Positions 27,049 through 38,136 of a stretch of 64,000 nt of DNA are shown in pieces; position 1 is the stretch's first letter, and the number at the start of each line of letters is the position of its first letter. The notes under the pieces were generated by a model. The model was not told where the DNA came from. It was given only the letters and a program-made list of their open reading frames with translations, and ran no database searches. The stretch comes from Balanoglossus misakiensis (lineage: Eukaryota; Hemichordata). The stretch is from positions 2,418,001-2,482,000 of the forward strand of contig CM082579.2 in NCBI GenBank assembly GCA_040954595.2. The letters are read 5' to 3'. The position numbers and the translations under genes are program-made.

Positions 27049-30000
27049 GTATGTATATGTACGGTATGTATGTATGTATGTATGTATGTATGTATGTATA
27101 CATGTATGTATGTATGTATGTATGTATATATGTATGTATGCACGTATGTATGTATGTATGAACGTCTAAATGTCGAACAGGAGCATTGGAGATGGACCAG
27201 CCCCAATAATCACGGCGTTTTTCCGCGCAAGTTTTAATGGTATTGCAGCTTAATATGGGTAATGAAATTTCACGCGGCGAAAAACGTGACTCAAATACAT
27301 GGCAGAAAACCCAATGATTCGAAATTAAGCATACATGTAGCTTCAGAAACAGGAGACGCGTTGCCGAACGGTTTTTCACCTTTACTCACCACATGCTTTT
27401 AAGGATAAATTATGCATTCAGAGCTATATTACGGCTAATATAAATGCAAAAAGAGTTAGCCGACGCGTTGCACAATGGACAATAATAACAGGATAAAATA
27501 CTGCCCATACGTTGCCTTGCGGCAAATAATAATGTACTCATTTGATGTCTATAGATAGGAAGTGCATATAATGTATAGCCACAATTATTTTTTTCCAATA
27601 CCTATTACTGAGGGGCAAATAACGTTGGAAAATTCATCATGATTCCACCAAAAAGCCTTCTTGTGTTTAGAATGAATTTTGCTTTGCGCGCGCATTTGTA
27701 AGTGCATGTACATGTATATGTTTGTTTGTACGAAATATTGTACAAGCTTATTTTGCGAAGAATTCGCATATGAAGTCATTGTGTCTTATTAATAATCCTA
27801 CAGAAACGCACCACCTGGTGACCACGTTAATTTCCTTTTTGAAATACCGAAAATTTAGCACAAATTCGCATCTGTGGTTTCTCTGGCGGAATTTCTCCAC
27901 ACGAGATACTACGCGTATTTGTGTCAAGCAAAAAACCAGGCAATGTTTAACAACACGTGTTCCGATTTATCAGTGTGGAATACTTGAAAATGTCAGCCAA
28001 GGCGCCGTAAATAATGAAACGGAAGGTTCTATAACTATTGGCATTTTAACTATGGCAATTTGTGTTTGCCACATTGGACTTGATTAAATAAGTTAAGACT
28101 GTGCGTGCTCGTGGATCAATGCGTTCGATAATTTGCCATTTTAACATAGTGCTACTGCGGCTTTCCTTTTATAATACCCTCTATTCAGTTTATTTGCTGT
28201 GAATCGTAATTTATTGGATTTGCGTTAAGGTGCTTGAAAATGAACTTGAATTATAGTAAGGAAAATTTTCATTCCTGCAATCGTGAAACGATCAAGCTAA
28301 GCAATTGTCCGTGCCTGTAGTTCGGATATTACTCTTATTATTATATACGTTGTCGCTCCTTAAGGCTAACTTGAAAAGAAACCGTTATTAAAAGTGCCCC
28401 CATGATGAGTAAATCATCGGCAAGAACAGTTGATATATGAATAGATGCACAAACCCTGCCACTCGCAGTTCAAACTTACAAATAACAATTCTAATGAAGT
28501 GTACTTTGGCTAACAAGAGAGTTTATCACGTATTATCATTGAGAGAAATGCATTGCCCTCCAGTATTAATTGAAGTCGAGGTAAAGAAATGATACATTTG
28601 ATTTTATTACTTTGGAACCCCGGGAATCTGTCGTCATTACCGTACTTGGCAAAACCAGAGCAATGGAAGAAAGGACCGGTGCAAAGACAAACGCACCGAC
28701 GTGAAAGAGCGCCATCTACAGACATCAGTTGCAACAGTTGAAAACCTGAACAAATGAACTATAGCATATGCACATAAAATATTCCCCCATTCCCGAATGA
28801 GTTAACAATTCATGAATTGCTGTGCCAAGGGAAAGCTATCCTCGCAAAGCAACACAGAAACAGACTCATTCATCATGGCGACTCGGAAAACAATGTGAAC
28901 ACAGTAATCTGTGGTATGAATGATACAATGCCAACACACGCTTTGATGATGGAGTCAAGCATATGTTAGGTATCCTATGCACCAACTACTCCCTCCGATC
29001 GTTAATAAGCAACAATAAAGTGAATGATCATCTCTAGATATTCGTGGAATGACAAAGACTCAGGAACTTTGGCCAATATGTTACGGTATTAACGAGGCTT
29101 ATTCTTTCCTGAAAATTAATATTGTTATTGTATCGCTTGCAACATGTATAGTTGTGATATCAACTCTGACGAAGATCAAGCTGTGTTTACTAAAGCAGTA
29201 GATTTTATATATTTTTAAAATAATTCACTTGCATTGGCTATGTGGCATGGCTTGATGTCAAAACATCTGCTGTGAGCTGCTCATGCAGACTGGCATTTCT
29301 GTATCAGTCACAAATTAGTTGAGACATTTTGCGACCAATTACTCCGGTGTTGCTTAAACTGCGAGACGTCACTTCAACGCGGGCAAACCTCTGGCCTCTC
29401 TCACGATATATTTACTCTAAAATCGATCTCGATTTACTGAAGCGAAACACATATGTGCGTTCTCTGCAGTCCTGTCCACTTGTGTCAATCCTGGACAACC
29501 CGTGTACAACTCAAAGACCTGTCTCGGGAGACCTAGGCGCCAGTTCAGCCAGATGTCTCTCCCCTGTTCACGTTTGTAGCAGTCGGAGTTGATTTCTTTC
29601 AGTGTTTTCACATCGTAAAAGGCAAGAATGAATGCGACCTCTCACCAGAATCGTTGGTGACATGCCGTCGCTTAACGGAAAGGTACAATAATCGTTGTTG
29701 AGGCATTTGCAACTGTACAAAGGAGAAATAGTCTTTGCGTGGGAACGAGTCGCCGCCAGCTTTGTGAATACAAATTCTCCTTCCATATAGTTTATTCCCA
29801 AGGGCCAGTTTTAATAGCAAATACCACATTTACGATATTTATAATGATTACTGGCTTTGTTATCGATTAGCAATATAATCTGAACCGAGCTGTTCGCAAA
29901 ACTATCCATTTCGTAAGAAAATTACTGTAATTTCCTCGTGACGTATTCATACCTGTAATTTTACACTATTCATGGCAAAGTAAATAGTTACTATTATAAA

Positions 30001-33000
30001 GGAGATGGCAGCCTTTTACAGCACAGTGTATTTCCCGGATGCATTCAAGACAATGATACTTGATACAGCTTTCGCAGACTGGATGAAGGCATTTTATGTA
30101 CGCTGATTCATATACTTGAGAAACCAGCGAATCAAACACTCCAATGACGTAATTTCTAGTATACACCGTAAACTTTGTCAATGGAGTGTTTTCCAGATGT
30201 AAAAGTCATACAGACATCTATGCCCGCATATATGTATGCATGCATACATGGATTGCATGCATATACACACAATAGTACACATGCATGCAAGAACTGAATA
30301 TGAAACACAGCGTATAGGCGTAGCGACCAGCACAACCTGAATCATAGCCACGTGGCAGTTTAATCGCACGAACTTCCTGTGCATACCGTTAATTGGACAC
30401 CGCCGTGGGATGCCAGGGAGGGCAAATGGGAAACCTCAAAGCGGTTATTGATGGTATATTTGTATGGACATTTCACACTCAATCGTTAAATGACAGTATT
30501 TATCCAATCCAAATCGCGAAATAAATTGAATTTGTGAACAAATCATGGAGTGATTCAGTGGAGATGGTTTTGACGAAATGATTATCAGTGTCCGTGCCCT
30601 ATTCAAACGTATTCCGAAGATAACATCTCCACGCCACGTAGTAATTACAGATGAGGAGCAGTCTTGTCGTTGTTTGCACAGCTTGTTGTGCGCTGTTGTT
30701 TATCTCAACTTTATACCAGTACTCCACAAATCGGGTGTACCGGGACATTGCAAGTAGTCAATGACTTTTATGGATGAAATCCAATATTCTAGGTAGCAAG
30801 AAACAGTCGACAAAGTCGATTACTGTCACATAAACCGATGTTATCTGGCAAAGTCGGGATGATTCCATGAGTGCCTCGCGGCGGGCTACGCAGTCGCTGT
30901 GTTAATACTATAAGTCCGGCAATACAATGTGTATAATCCTCTTTGCGTTCGTTACTAACGGTTCTCCATCAAATACACAAAACTTGCGAACTCTTGCAAG
31001 AAGTCATCTATTCATGACCAACATTCTTTTTTGTAGCGCACGTTCATCTGGTTTGGAAAGATGTCGACCGAGCAATGGAGCTATTTCAAAAACAGATATA
31101 CGGGCTCTTCTAAACATAATTACTCAAGGGATTCATGATTTTCAAACTTATTTATTATTTAGTGTACGTAGAGTTAGGTAGATTAAAGAGTGTTGTTCGT
31201 TCTCAATGCATGCAAATACTACACATCACTTTTCAGTATTTTAATACATTATAACCTATAAATGCATATATATTTGATGTATTTGGAAGCTAATTCCTGC
31301 TGTTGTCACGGCAACAGGTCTATAGACGCGGCACTATGTACTTTTTGAATTTGCAATATGGCTCATGCAGTAATTGATAAATACACATCAATTTATTTCA
31401 TTAAGCATGTTAAGCGTCTGAAATGAATCAGTAAATATTAGCATTGGAAAACTAATTTGCCCAAACCGTGTTGTTTAATGCAGTGGCAGTGTTAGTTTTC
31501 CAATTAATAAAACTGATTGTTCTAATTTGTGAGGGCGCTGTAACTGGTGGTGTATGTGCGCATGGTAATTACTAGAAACCGAGCTGCAAATGTAAAAGTT
31601 TACACCACAACGTTGGTTATGGATATACAGCGTTTTGAGGTTGGAAAGGGGATAACAGCGTTCTGGGAATAGCGGCTGGAATTTCCTGTATTTTTGCAGA
31701 CAATTGGCGTCGCCTAATCTCTGAGTGTGCATGGTCATGAAATGAGGAAAACAGGCCTCTGATTTCCACGGACAGACCATGGATTTCTGTGAAGCAATTA
31801 TCGAAATATTAAACGTTAACATTGGCAGCTGGAAAACAAATTTGTGCATGCCGTCCCGTAGGGCTATTTTTGTGTGTAACCTGTAATCTCTCAACGGGCG
31901 TCTGCGTCACGTCTGAAACGAACTCTGAAACGAGACTCGAGATACCCTGGGGAAAAAACTCTTGCACGCAGAGAAATATTACACCTTCTCTCAAGGACAA
32001 ATGAAACAGTACACGGCACATATACTTATCAAGCAAAACAATATTTACAACCTAAGATCTCGCATCTGGTTGAAACTTCTTATAAAATAAAGTAACAGAA
32101 AGATGATGATTTACTGGCCAATAAGGTACAGGCACTACATCAGCCAACAACACAATTTGGATAAATTTCGCTATCGAAATGATTTCTTGGTGTCAATTAC
32201 TGAATTTATATGTCCAGCTATTCTTGATACGTGGAATGATATCTATATACAGCCAGTATTTTCAGTAAATAATATCTGGATTTTCAGATACTTATATCAC
32301 GGGTATGATCGTATTAATCTTTATTTCGGCAATGCTTAAAAAAACGTATGCAGGCAACAGAATGGCCCTTTTGAACTCGATAGTATTATTGCTCACTTTC
32401 CCCAAGAATGTTTTTAAGATTTTAAGACTGAATGGTAAATTACAATGTAAGTGATTATGTCGAATTGTTTCGTGCAACTGGACATGTGTGTATACAATAT
32501 TCACACAACGAACACAATACGGAGCCTAGGCCTCTTGGTTCATATAGGATGTTATCTCAAATGTACATGTTCACTATTAAGCTAGCACTAACCGCATTTG
32601 CTTTCCACAGAATATATGCATCCCTGAGGAAGCTCTTTGTTCTGTAAGAAGACTGAGCAAGTTCCAAATGGACACTGCTGATCATAAGCTTCAAATATCC
32701 TTTGAGGTCTCTCGGCGGATGACTAATGTTGGCAAGCATGTATATTTTTCGTGGCTTTGTCTTATTTTCGGTGTCACGCAGGAAACAGCTCCTTTCAAAC
32801 AGAGTTTAGTCACATCATCTGAAAAGAGCTGTTTCCTACATCATAGATTCTTCAACACTTACACAGTGTATGTCTTTGTTGCGAAGGCAGAAGATTTCAG
32901 CGGGGCATTTGGGTTTTACTATTTTGTATTAGCGGGGATCTCATGTTTATTTTGTACTAAAAAAGGTGTATCAAACTGCTGAACCTGAAAAGGACATTTT

Positions 33001-33402
33001 GACGTCGTTTTCCCCCTGCAAAAATGGCAGGGGTTCTATATTTGTATCTACCAAAGCAGTGTGATGTGTAATAACATACTCCCTTTTTTGACACTGCGCT
33101 GTTCATGCGCACTAGGTCTTGTGCTGACTTGTCCATCTGCACATTGTGACACCTCGCCCTGCAAAAGGGCAACAGGCACCGACGCGCGCGGTCTGTATTA
33201 ACTAATTACCTCCTGTTCCGGGTCTCAAATTCCTGTCGTAATTGGAGAACTTCACGATGCGGTCCAATGTCCTCGAGAGATTTCGATGTCTTTCCTCCTC
33301 CTCACAGCTTTCCAAAAACGTGGTGCAGTCATCACCCGAACCTTCGATGGAAGCAACCACCAACAAACAAACCCTGCCATCAAAAAAAGAGCAGACCCAC
33401 AT
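11892..33402 (-). CDS. GABA-A receptor subunit, alpha-like (8-exon gene)
   Basis: Pentameric ligand-gated anion channel subunit of the neuronal membrane. Exons in coding order: 33402-33210, 22664-22597, 17920-17700, 16265-16183, 14531-14397, 13322-13170, 12855-12620, 12230-11892. All eight join in phase with GT-AG introns and total 1428 nt, giving 475 aa, a normal family length. Order: possible signal peptide (1-22), ligand-binding domain with RPGTGG and a Cys-loop (C168-C182, exactly 13 residues between), M1 (249-273), M2 (282-300), M3 (313-335), a short cytoplasmic loop, M4 (436-455) and a 20-residue tail. The alpha1 landmarks F64, R66, H101, T129, R131, C138 and C152 fall at F94, R96, H131, T159, R161, C168 and C182, a constant offset of 30, which is why I call it alpha-like. 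Odd points: pore motif PSR instead of PAR and Leu at M2 6'. The start codon is uncertain. A divergent gamma-like or invertebrate-specific class is possible. Confidence 0.92.
12620..12855 (-). CDS. GABA-A-like exon 7: M2, M3 and loop
   Basis: Acceptor tttttccgctcag, donor cgg|gtaaga; enters phase 1, leaves phase 0. It codes most of M2 ([11 protein letters not shown]), the M2-M3 linker [14 protein letters not shown], which is close to the family consensus, then M3, then an Asn/Ser/Thr/Glu-rich loop. M2 carries Leu at 6', Gly at 15' and Trp at 16', all unusual. Confidence 0.94.
13170..13322 (-). CDS. GABA-A-like exon 6: pre-M1, M1, start of M2
   Basis: Exactly 153 nt, the size of the matching vertebrate GABA-A exon. 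Acceptor cattgcag, donor ctag|gtacgt, phase 1 at both ends. Codes [10 protein letters not shown] (pre-M1 and start of M1), the conserved VPC within M1, [12 protein letters not shown], and SRVAL at the inner mouth of the pore. The selectivity-filter triplet usually reads PAR in anion channels; here it reads PSR. Confidence 0.95.
14397..14531 (-). CDS. GABA-A-like exon 5: loop B to loop C of the binding domain
   Basis: 135 nt (vertebrate counterpart about 138), acceptor cctactcag, donor atcg|gtaagc, phase 1 at both ends. Codes [11 protein letters not shown], aligning with the family's YTTxxVVYxW, then the outer beta strands up to loop C. The loop C tip reads RSDRIGDRS across the next junction, lacking the aromatic residue usual there. 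An N-glycosylation sequon (NST) lies in the exon. Confidence 0.9.
16183..16265 (-). CDS. GABA-A-like exon 4: Cys-loop exon (83 nt)
   Basis: Exactly 83 nt, identical to the canonical vertebrate Cys-loop exon. Acceptor ttgtcttacag, donor agta|gtaagc. Codes [20 protein letters not shown] followed by CPLFFGS; two cysteines with 13 residues between them and the YPMD turn (family FPMD). Too short to stand out as an open frame; found by looking for the Cys-loop codons between the flanking exons. Confidence 0.94.
17700..17920 (-). CDS. GABA-A-like exon 3: ligand-binding core (221 nt)
   Basis: Exactly 221 nt, identical to the canonical vertebrate exon. Acceptor ttcgtttcttag, donor caaag|gtatat. Starts [17 protein letters not shown], then [18 protein letters not shown] and TTPNRLFRI, ending VLYTQ. 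Contains the complementary-face residues F94 and R96, the loop A region and His131, which matches alpha1 His101. A second AG 13 nt downstream would shorten the exon and break the phase, so the upstream acceptor is preferred. Confidence 0.96.
18436..18505. repeat. (TGG)n-rich simple repeat
   Basis: Degenerate run of TGG/GGT triplets with a clean stretch of six; lies in the receptor's second intron. Confidence 0.85.
22270..22284. repeat. C15 homopolymer
   Basis: Fifteen consecutive C on the plus strand. Confidence 0.9.
22597..22664 (-). CDS. GABA-A-like exon 2 (68 nt)
   Basis: Exactly 68 nt, the canonical vertebrate GABA-A exon size. Acceptor tttatgtctccag, donor aacatg|gtaagt. Codes [20 protein letters not shown] plus NM, matching the family strand PPVxVxxDIYVxSIxxVxEVxM. 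It joins in phase to exon 3 to give [12 protein letters not shown], the family signature. Confidence 0.94.
22769..22832. repeat. 32-bp tandem duplication
   Basis: Two copies beginning attgacaatcattaac at 22769 and 22801, identical except for the last base. Confidence 0.95.
24520..25316. mobile_element. Non-autonomous DNA transposon with long TIRs and TTAA flanks
   Basis: Left end gatgggtccctaggatcttt and the reverse complement of the right end agree with about one mismatch over the first 50 bp. The similarity continues, more loosely, for about 143 bp (24520-24662 against 25174-25316), up to a shared CCCCCTG. Both ends abut TTAA (24516-24519 and 25317-25320). A TTAA target is the hallmark of piggyBac, but piggyBac ends usually start with C and these start GATGGG. 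A TA target with one more base pair in the TIR fits equally well. A 106-codon frame inside (24789-25109) shows no transposase motif, so this is a MITE-like derivative needing a helper in trans. It lies in the receptor's first intron. Confidence 0.85.
26034..26046. repeat. C13 homopolymer
   Basis: Thirteen consecutive C on the plus strand. Confidence 0.9.
26962..27162. repeat. (ATGT)n microsatellite, about 200 bp
   Basis: Long imperfect run of the tetranucleotide ATGT with occasional TATA, GGTATG and CACG interruptions. All six frames show low-complexity Tyr/Val/Cys/Met or Ile/His/Thr peptides that are not genes. Confidence 0.97.
33210..33402 (-). CDS. GABA-A-like exon 1: signal peptide and N-terminal helix
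   Basis: Ends [20 protein letters not shown] then RPGTGG, the family's N-terminal motif (xILDxLLxxYDxRLRPGxGG), with donor ggag|gtaatt in phase with the 68-nt exon. Starting at the ATG at 33402 gives [10 protein letters not shown] then [11 protein letters not shown], a possible signal peptide. However, tctttttttgatggcag just inside the frame is a good acceptor, so the exon may instead start at 33373 and take its start codon from an upstream exon. The C-terminal half of the exon is secure; the first 10-12 residues are not. Confidence 0.85.
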
Positions 33403-34954
33403 AATTACTTTGCAGTGCGTTATTAAAGCAATTTAAACATGCCTATTAACAACCCAGAGTTATCTAGATTTGTCAGACTGTCCGTTCCGTGCAAGCTTGC
33501 GGCAATAATGGGCCATTTTCTTCCCGCTGCATCTCACTTATGACGTCACTGCACCATACATAAAACATAAAGGATGATCACTAGATCCCACTACGCAGGT
33601 TGTTGTTCAGATACCGAGGCTGGTCAACGACGGACAGAAAAAAAGAACAATCCGTTCGCTGATCGCCCGACCGACCGTGCAGTGGCTTGAAAAATGGTAG
33701 CGCACGAAGATTCACTCAGCTAAAGACAACTACCAAAACTAACAAACATTAAGACGCAGACGTCATATTTTTCGCAGCTGTGCTCATTCATCCAGCGGAG
33801 GTTTATTTCTTTAAAACATTTACCGACTGAACATCGCACATATCAAAATGTCATCACAATTCCGAGGGAGAAGGGTGAAGTAGCCAATGCGAAATAAATA
33901 ACTGGAAGTAACATTTTATATACATTTTATGTGGTGCTTATCTGAAACCATTCATGTATGCAATGCCTAGGCGTGCAAGCAACTGATCAACTGGAATATA
34001 TTGGATTGGAAAATTAATAATTGATGGGATTCATCCACATTGTTTGAAATATTTTAACTATCTGTAATACTGGTCGTTTATCGTTCTCCACTACAAATAA
34101 CTTTTGAATGCATGTTGCAAAGGGGTAACAGAAAAAACACTGGGGATTGACAGGTAATATTGCAGTGTAAATTTTAACAGTCAATTAAATTTTTATGATA
34201 TTTCTCACTGCGAAAATTGTTCTGAAATTGCGAATGCCAGGGGATATGTTTTGATTAACACGGAATTGACTGGCGATAACAATTAAATGACTGACTATTC
34301 TTCAAAACATTTGTCTACTATGTGTGTTAAAGTCCCTGAGCACGTCAAAATGAACCGTCTTTGCAACTATAACAACGATGGCAAATGCACAAGTCCTGCA
34401 CCCCATCATCTTCTCAGATACTGTGAAAGGGACTAAGAAAATGTATGCATTAAAACGGTTTAGTGGTATTTTTGTTGAGGTTGCTTGGCCCGGAGAATAA
34501 TTTAATAGTCGTTTTACTGACTTAAGTCGTAAAACATGAAAGCAATTGATGTTACAGCCTGGCATTTAGTTATATCGTACTCAGGAAATAGTCTAAGGAT
34601 TGGGTCTAAATAATATAAAGTTTTATTGCCAGCTTTTGGTCCTATGGCATGTGCAGACCTCACTGAACGCAAGCAGTTCTGTATATGAAGTTCTCATTAC
34701 TTTGTCCAACCTGGCCTGTCACGTGATGCCGGACCCACCAGGTTGGTCAATTGAAACTTTGCCAACAAACGTTCGCAATCCAAGATTTGTGATATCCTCA
34801 GGCCTTCAATGTACCTCGAACAAATCCCATAAATTCTTTATGCCATTAATCTCCCGTCGAAAGGGCAGAAACATTCACATCACAATAATCAATGACACAT
34901 ATCCTAGCAACAGGGTAACATTACAAAATGATGTAAGCCCCTATCCCAAGCGCA

Positions 34955-35088
34955 TGTCTGTCTGTCTGTCTGTGTATGTATGTATGTATGTATGTATGTA
35001 TGTATGTATGTTATGTTATGTAATGTATGTATGTATGTACCGGTATGTATGTATGTATTTATGTACATGTACGTATATGCGTGTATGT
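34955..35088. repeat. (CTGT)n followed by (ATGT)n microsatellite
   Basis: About four CTGT units pass directly into imperfect ATGT units. An open frame reading through it (34600-35112) is an artefact of the repeat. Confidence 0.95.
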
Positions 35089-35729
35089 GTATTTCCCGTT
35101 GATAACAAGTGACATTGCCAAATTCAAGGTAAAGAGCGATGTGAAGTCTACGATTCAGACTGTAAGGCGGTGACATGCTTGCAAGAGGTTATAGCAAATC
35201 ATCCCCATGCGTCACATTGTTTTCCGACTACCATCTGACACTGCATGCACTTTATCGCAACCTAAGACAGACATCGTGTCATTTATATGAACGAAAGTCG
35301 ACACACGTAAGGCCATCACCTACTAGCATTAGCAGTAATGGATAGCACTGAATGTATTTTCTGACCTACCTAAAACTGATCAACTGTACCAGTACAGCTG
35401 TGCGAATGCTTAGCAGCGTGGACGACGATTTCGCTAGCATGTTGCTTCTGTCTCCGTTTTCTTACCACCGGAAGATGAGGATGATCGAGACTTCCTGTAA
35501 TGTTTACCCATTCACCAGTGTTTTCGTGTTAATGTATCTCTGTAAGGAAATCAGAGAAAATTCAGAGCCGCTGTCACGTGGTTGTAAGAGACACTGTATT
35601 AAAATCATTAACCGAGGTAGCATGTTGCCATAACAGCATGTTCGCGATTCTATTTTCTCCTCGAATGCCGATATTCAGGAGATTTTGTGAATCGCAATTA
35701 ATTAACACTCGACGCTTTACCTGTTGTTA

Positions 35730-36080
35730 GCTATTGCCCGATGAGATTGTCGGCAAAACGCTAAGTATCCGGCAACGATCACTTACTTACGAGCGAGTCG
35801 CCTGTTTTGTTCAGCGCAACCTGATGTCAGTCTGCCTCATGACCCCTATCCTCATGAAAGCAGACTATAGTGCAAACAAACAGCTCTTCACAATCGCTAC
35901 ACCGTACGGCGTTCGCCGCGCCGTGCCGCCCAAAACACAATTTCACTGAGTGGTGTGTTTCCCTCGGTTGAATTCTGGGAAAGCCCGTCGGAAACGCCGC
36001 ATAGCGACCCAGAGAAGGGCACTCCGATTGACGTAAATACATCGCCATCTCGGGAGAAAAAAATAAACTTCTCGATTTTC
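35730..36080. promoter_or_regulatory. CpG-dense block, candidate promoter or 5' exon
   Basis: CG dinucleotides are visibly frequent here (for example gcgttcgccgcgccgtgccg) compared with the AT-rich flanks, and open frames overlap on both strands. It lies about 2.4 kb upstream of the receptor's first coding exon, where a minus-strand promoter would be expected. No TATA box or initiator is evident. Function is inference. Confidence 0.3.
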
Positions 36081-38116
36081 CGCCACGATCTATTCTCATC
36101 AGGCCAGTATATTTTATTTCCGCTGAGGCTATCCCAGGCTCTTCTTGCGTGGTTTATGGTGGAAGTAAATATGGCTAAATTCAATCAATTCGCCGTGCAG
36201 CCAGCGTGATGTAAGTGAGATGGAAATTGCCACCGATAATGCTAAACTAGTTCAGTTCTGTGATTTAGTTTGGGGGCCACTTCAGTGACAACTTTCCGTT
36301 TTGTTCCAACTTCAACTCGATGCAACACAGCTTGATGACCCCTGCATCCTTCAACAAAGCAACTATTAAATTAAATGACACTTAATAGTACATGTATGAT
36401 GTACATACTAGGCCGGCGATGCATTGCACGTTTCAATCAGTCTTCCCGAAAAGTTATTCGGAGCAGGGAACTGGGAAGCAGATATGTGATGTGTGAAACC
36501 CACTGGAATGATTATTGCGAGAGGTGTTTCTTTTAAAGTGACGAATGGTTGACAGTCGGTGAAACCACCGTCCGGTGGGAGAATTCATTGTGCGTAATTC
36601 ATGCCCTCAAGGGTTCAAACCCTGAATGGCGTTCAGGTGTTTTATAGTACTCGTCTTGTCTCTACTTTTACACTAGGCAGACATCAGACGCATTCCAAGT
36701 GTTAGATTTTCTTGCCAATATTTGCAGAAAGTTACTTATATAGTCATGTGTTTGCATAAGAGGACAGGCATAAAATAAAATGGTTAAAATTTGTCTCTTG
36801 GCAAGAATTGGTTTCAAAAGTTATAATGTTGCAGGAGCCACTGCATACTGCAACGTCGATGTTTACAAATCATTGCACTTCAGTTTGTAGCGGTGTACAT
36901 GTATAGTCAGTGTGGTGACTTTGGATCATTTTAGTCAAAGATAAGTTGTATACCGCGAAACTAGTATACATGATACACATTCATTCCACGTATATTATCC
37001 TGTATGCATCCGATATCAGCGAAAATGTGAAGCGTATTCTAATTTGATTATAAAGGTCAATGGAAAACGACAGCGACGTGAAATTGCTGGCTTTTCTGTT
37101 CAGCATCATAATTTTTGAGATGCTCCTTTGAATGAAATGTCATGCAACTGGTAATCCTATATCGGATCTATTTGTAGCGAGTAAACGTATTTACCGTAAT
37201 TACTAGTATAAACCTAAGGTATATTCTTACAATTATAACCGAGGGCAACAAAAAACATAAATACTCAAGGCAAATAGCGTACAATGTGGGTTACTACTTC
37301 TGTTGGGTTATAATAATATCAAAATACAAGTTGAATACTTCTGAAGATGATATCACGTTATATTTTACACAGGTGGTGGTATGGATGATGAAGCTAAATA
37401 AATATTCGATATGCGTCAACGAGCCCGCGAACGCCCCGCATTCTGGAATGCGATTCACATCACTCAAGGACAATGTTGAATTACCTGACGTCTCCAACTA
37501 ATTGCCAGTTCACCATTACAGAACATACAGGATGGCAATAAAACTGGATAACAGTCGGAGAGATTGCTTTGAAATTACTCTCTGCAAATTGGTCTAAAAG
37601 GGGCCCGGTCCGTGTCGTATTCATGTACAGTAGGTAATGTAATACAGCAGGGTCGCCGGGCGTTGAATGTAAAACAGACATTTCACACATTCAAAAGTAA
37701 CTGGAACGAGATTACCTTGGCACAAGAACTCGACGGTGACGCCACACTGAGTAATCATCAAATACTGAATTACGGGAAATTCCAAAATTTCGACGCCGTC
37801 GATGCAATATAGAAATCCAACATGTTCACATCGTACACATTCATTTTAAACCTTAATTGTACTTCCTAATTACTACTTTAATTTTTCTCCAAACCAGTAG
37901 ATTAGCAGCCATCCTGTCAATCAGTATTCATCAAGGAAGCGTATGCTTTATTCCTGAAAATGAAATGGTTAACGACGTCCTTTCTCTTTACCCTGAAATG
38001 ACTTCACACAATCAGGAATGACAGAAAGGTGTATAGCTCTGGCTTTACCGGGGGTTTCTACAGCTTTGTTCGACTATATGAATAGTTTACACCTGAGTAA
38101 GGACCCTAGATGCATT

Positions 38117-38136
38117 TCTGTCTGTCTGTCTGTCTG
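38117..38136. repeat. (CTGT)5 microsatellite
   Basis: Five CTGT units. Confidence 0.9.

Larger units (their letters stand above)
22665..33209 (-). other. First intron of the GABA-A-like gene (10.5 kb)
   Basis: Runs from donor g|gtaatt at 33209 to the acceptor before 22664. Contains a TTAA-flanked transposon, an (ATGT)n block, a tandem duplication and a C13 tract. I found no further receptor exon in it: exon 1 and exon 2 already join to read RPGTGGPPV without a gap. Confidence 0.85.

Noticed and set aside
26909-27379. Tyr/His/Thr-rich and Met/Tyr/Val/Cys-rich frames
   Set aside because: Translations of the (ATGT)n microsatellite.
28600-28650. Minus-strand peptide NDDRFPGFQ with a donor, resembling the RPGFGG exon of GABA-A subunits
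   Set aside because: The exon at 33210-33402 has a far better match ([11 protein letters not shown]) and the correct phase; this one lacks the preceding LDRLL helix.
34600-35112. 170-codon plus-strand frame
   Set aside because: Its last third is microsatellite and the rest has no recognisable domain.
36590-36660. tRNA-like T-arm (gggttcaaaccct)
   Set aside because: Stem pairing fails with a 7-nt loop and no acceptor, D or anticodon arm can be folded around it.
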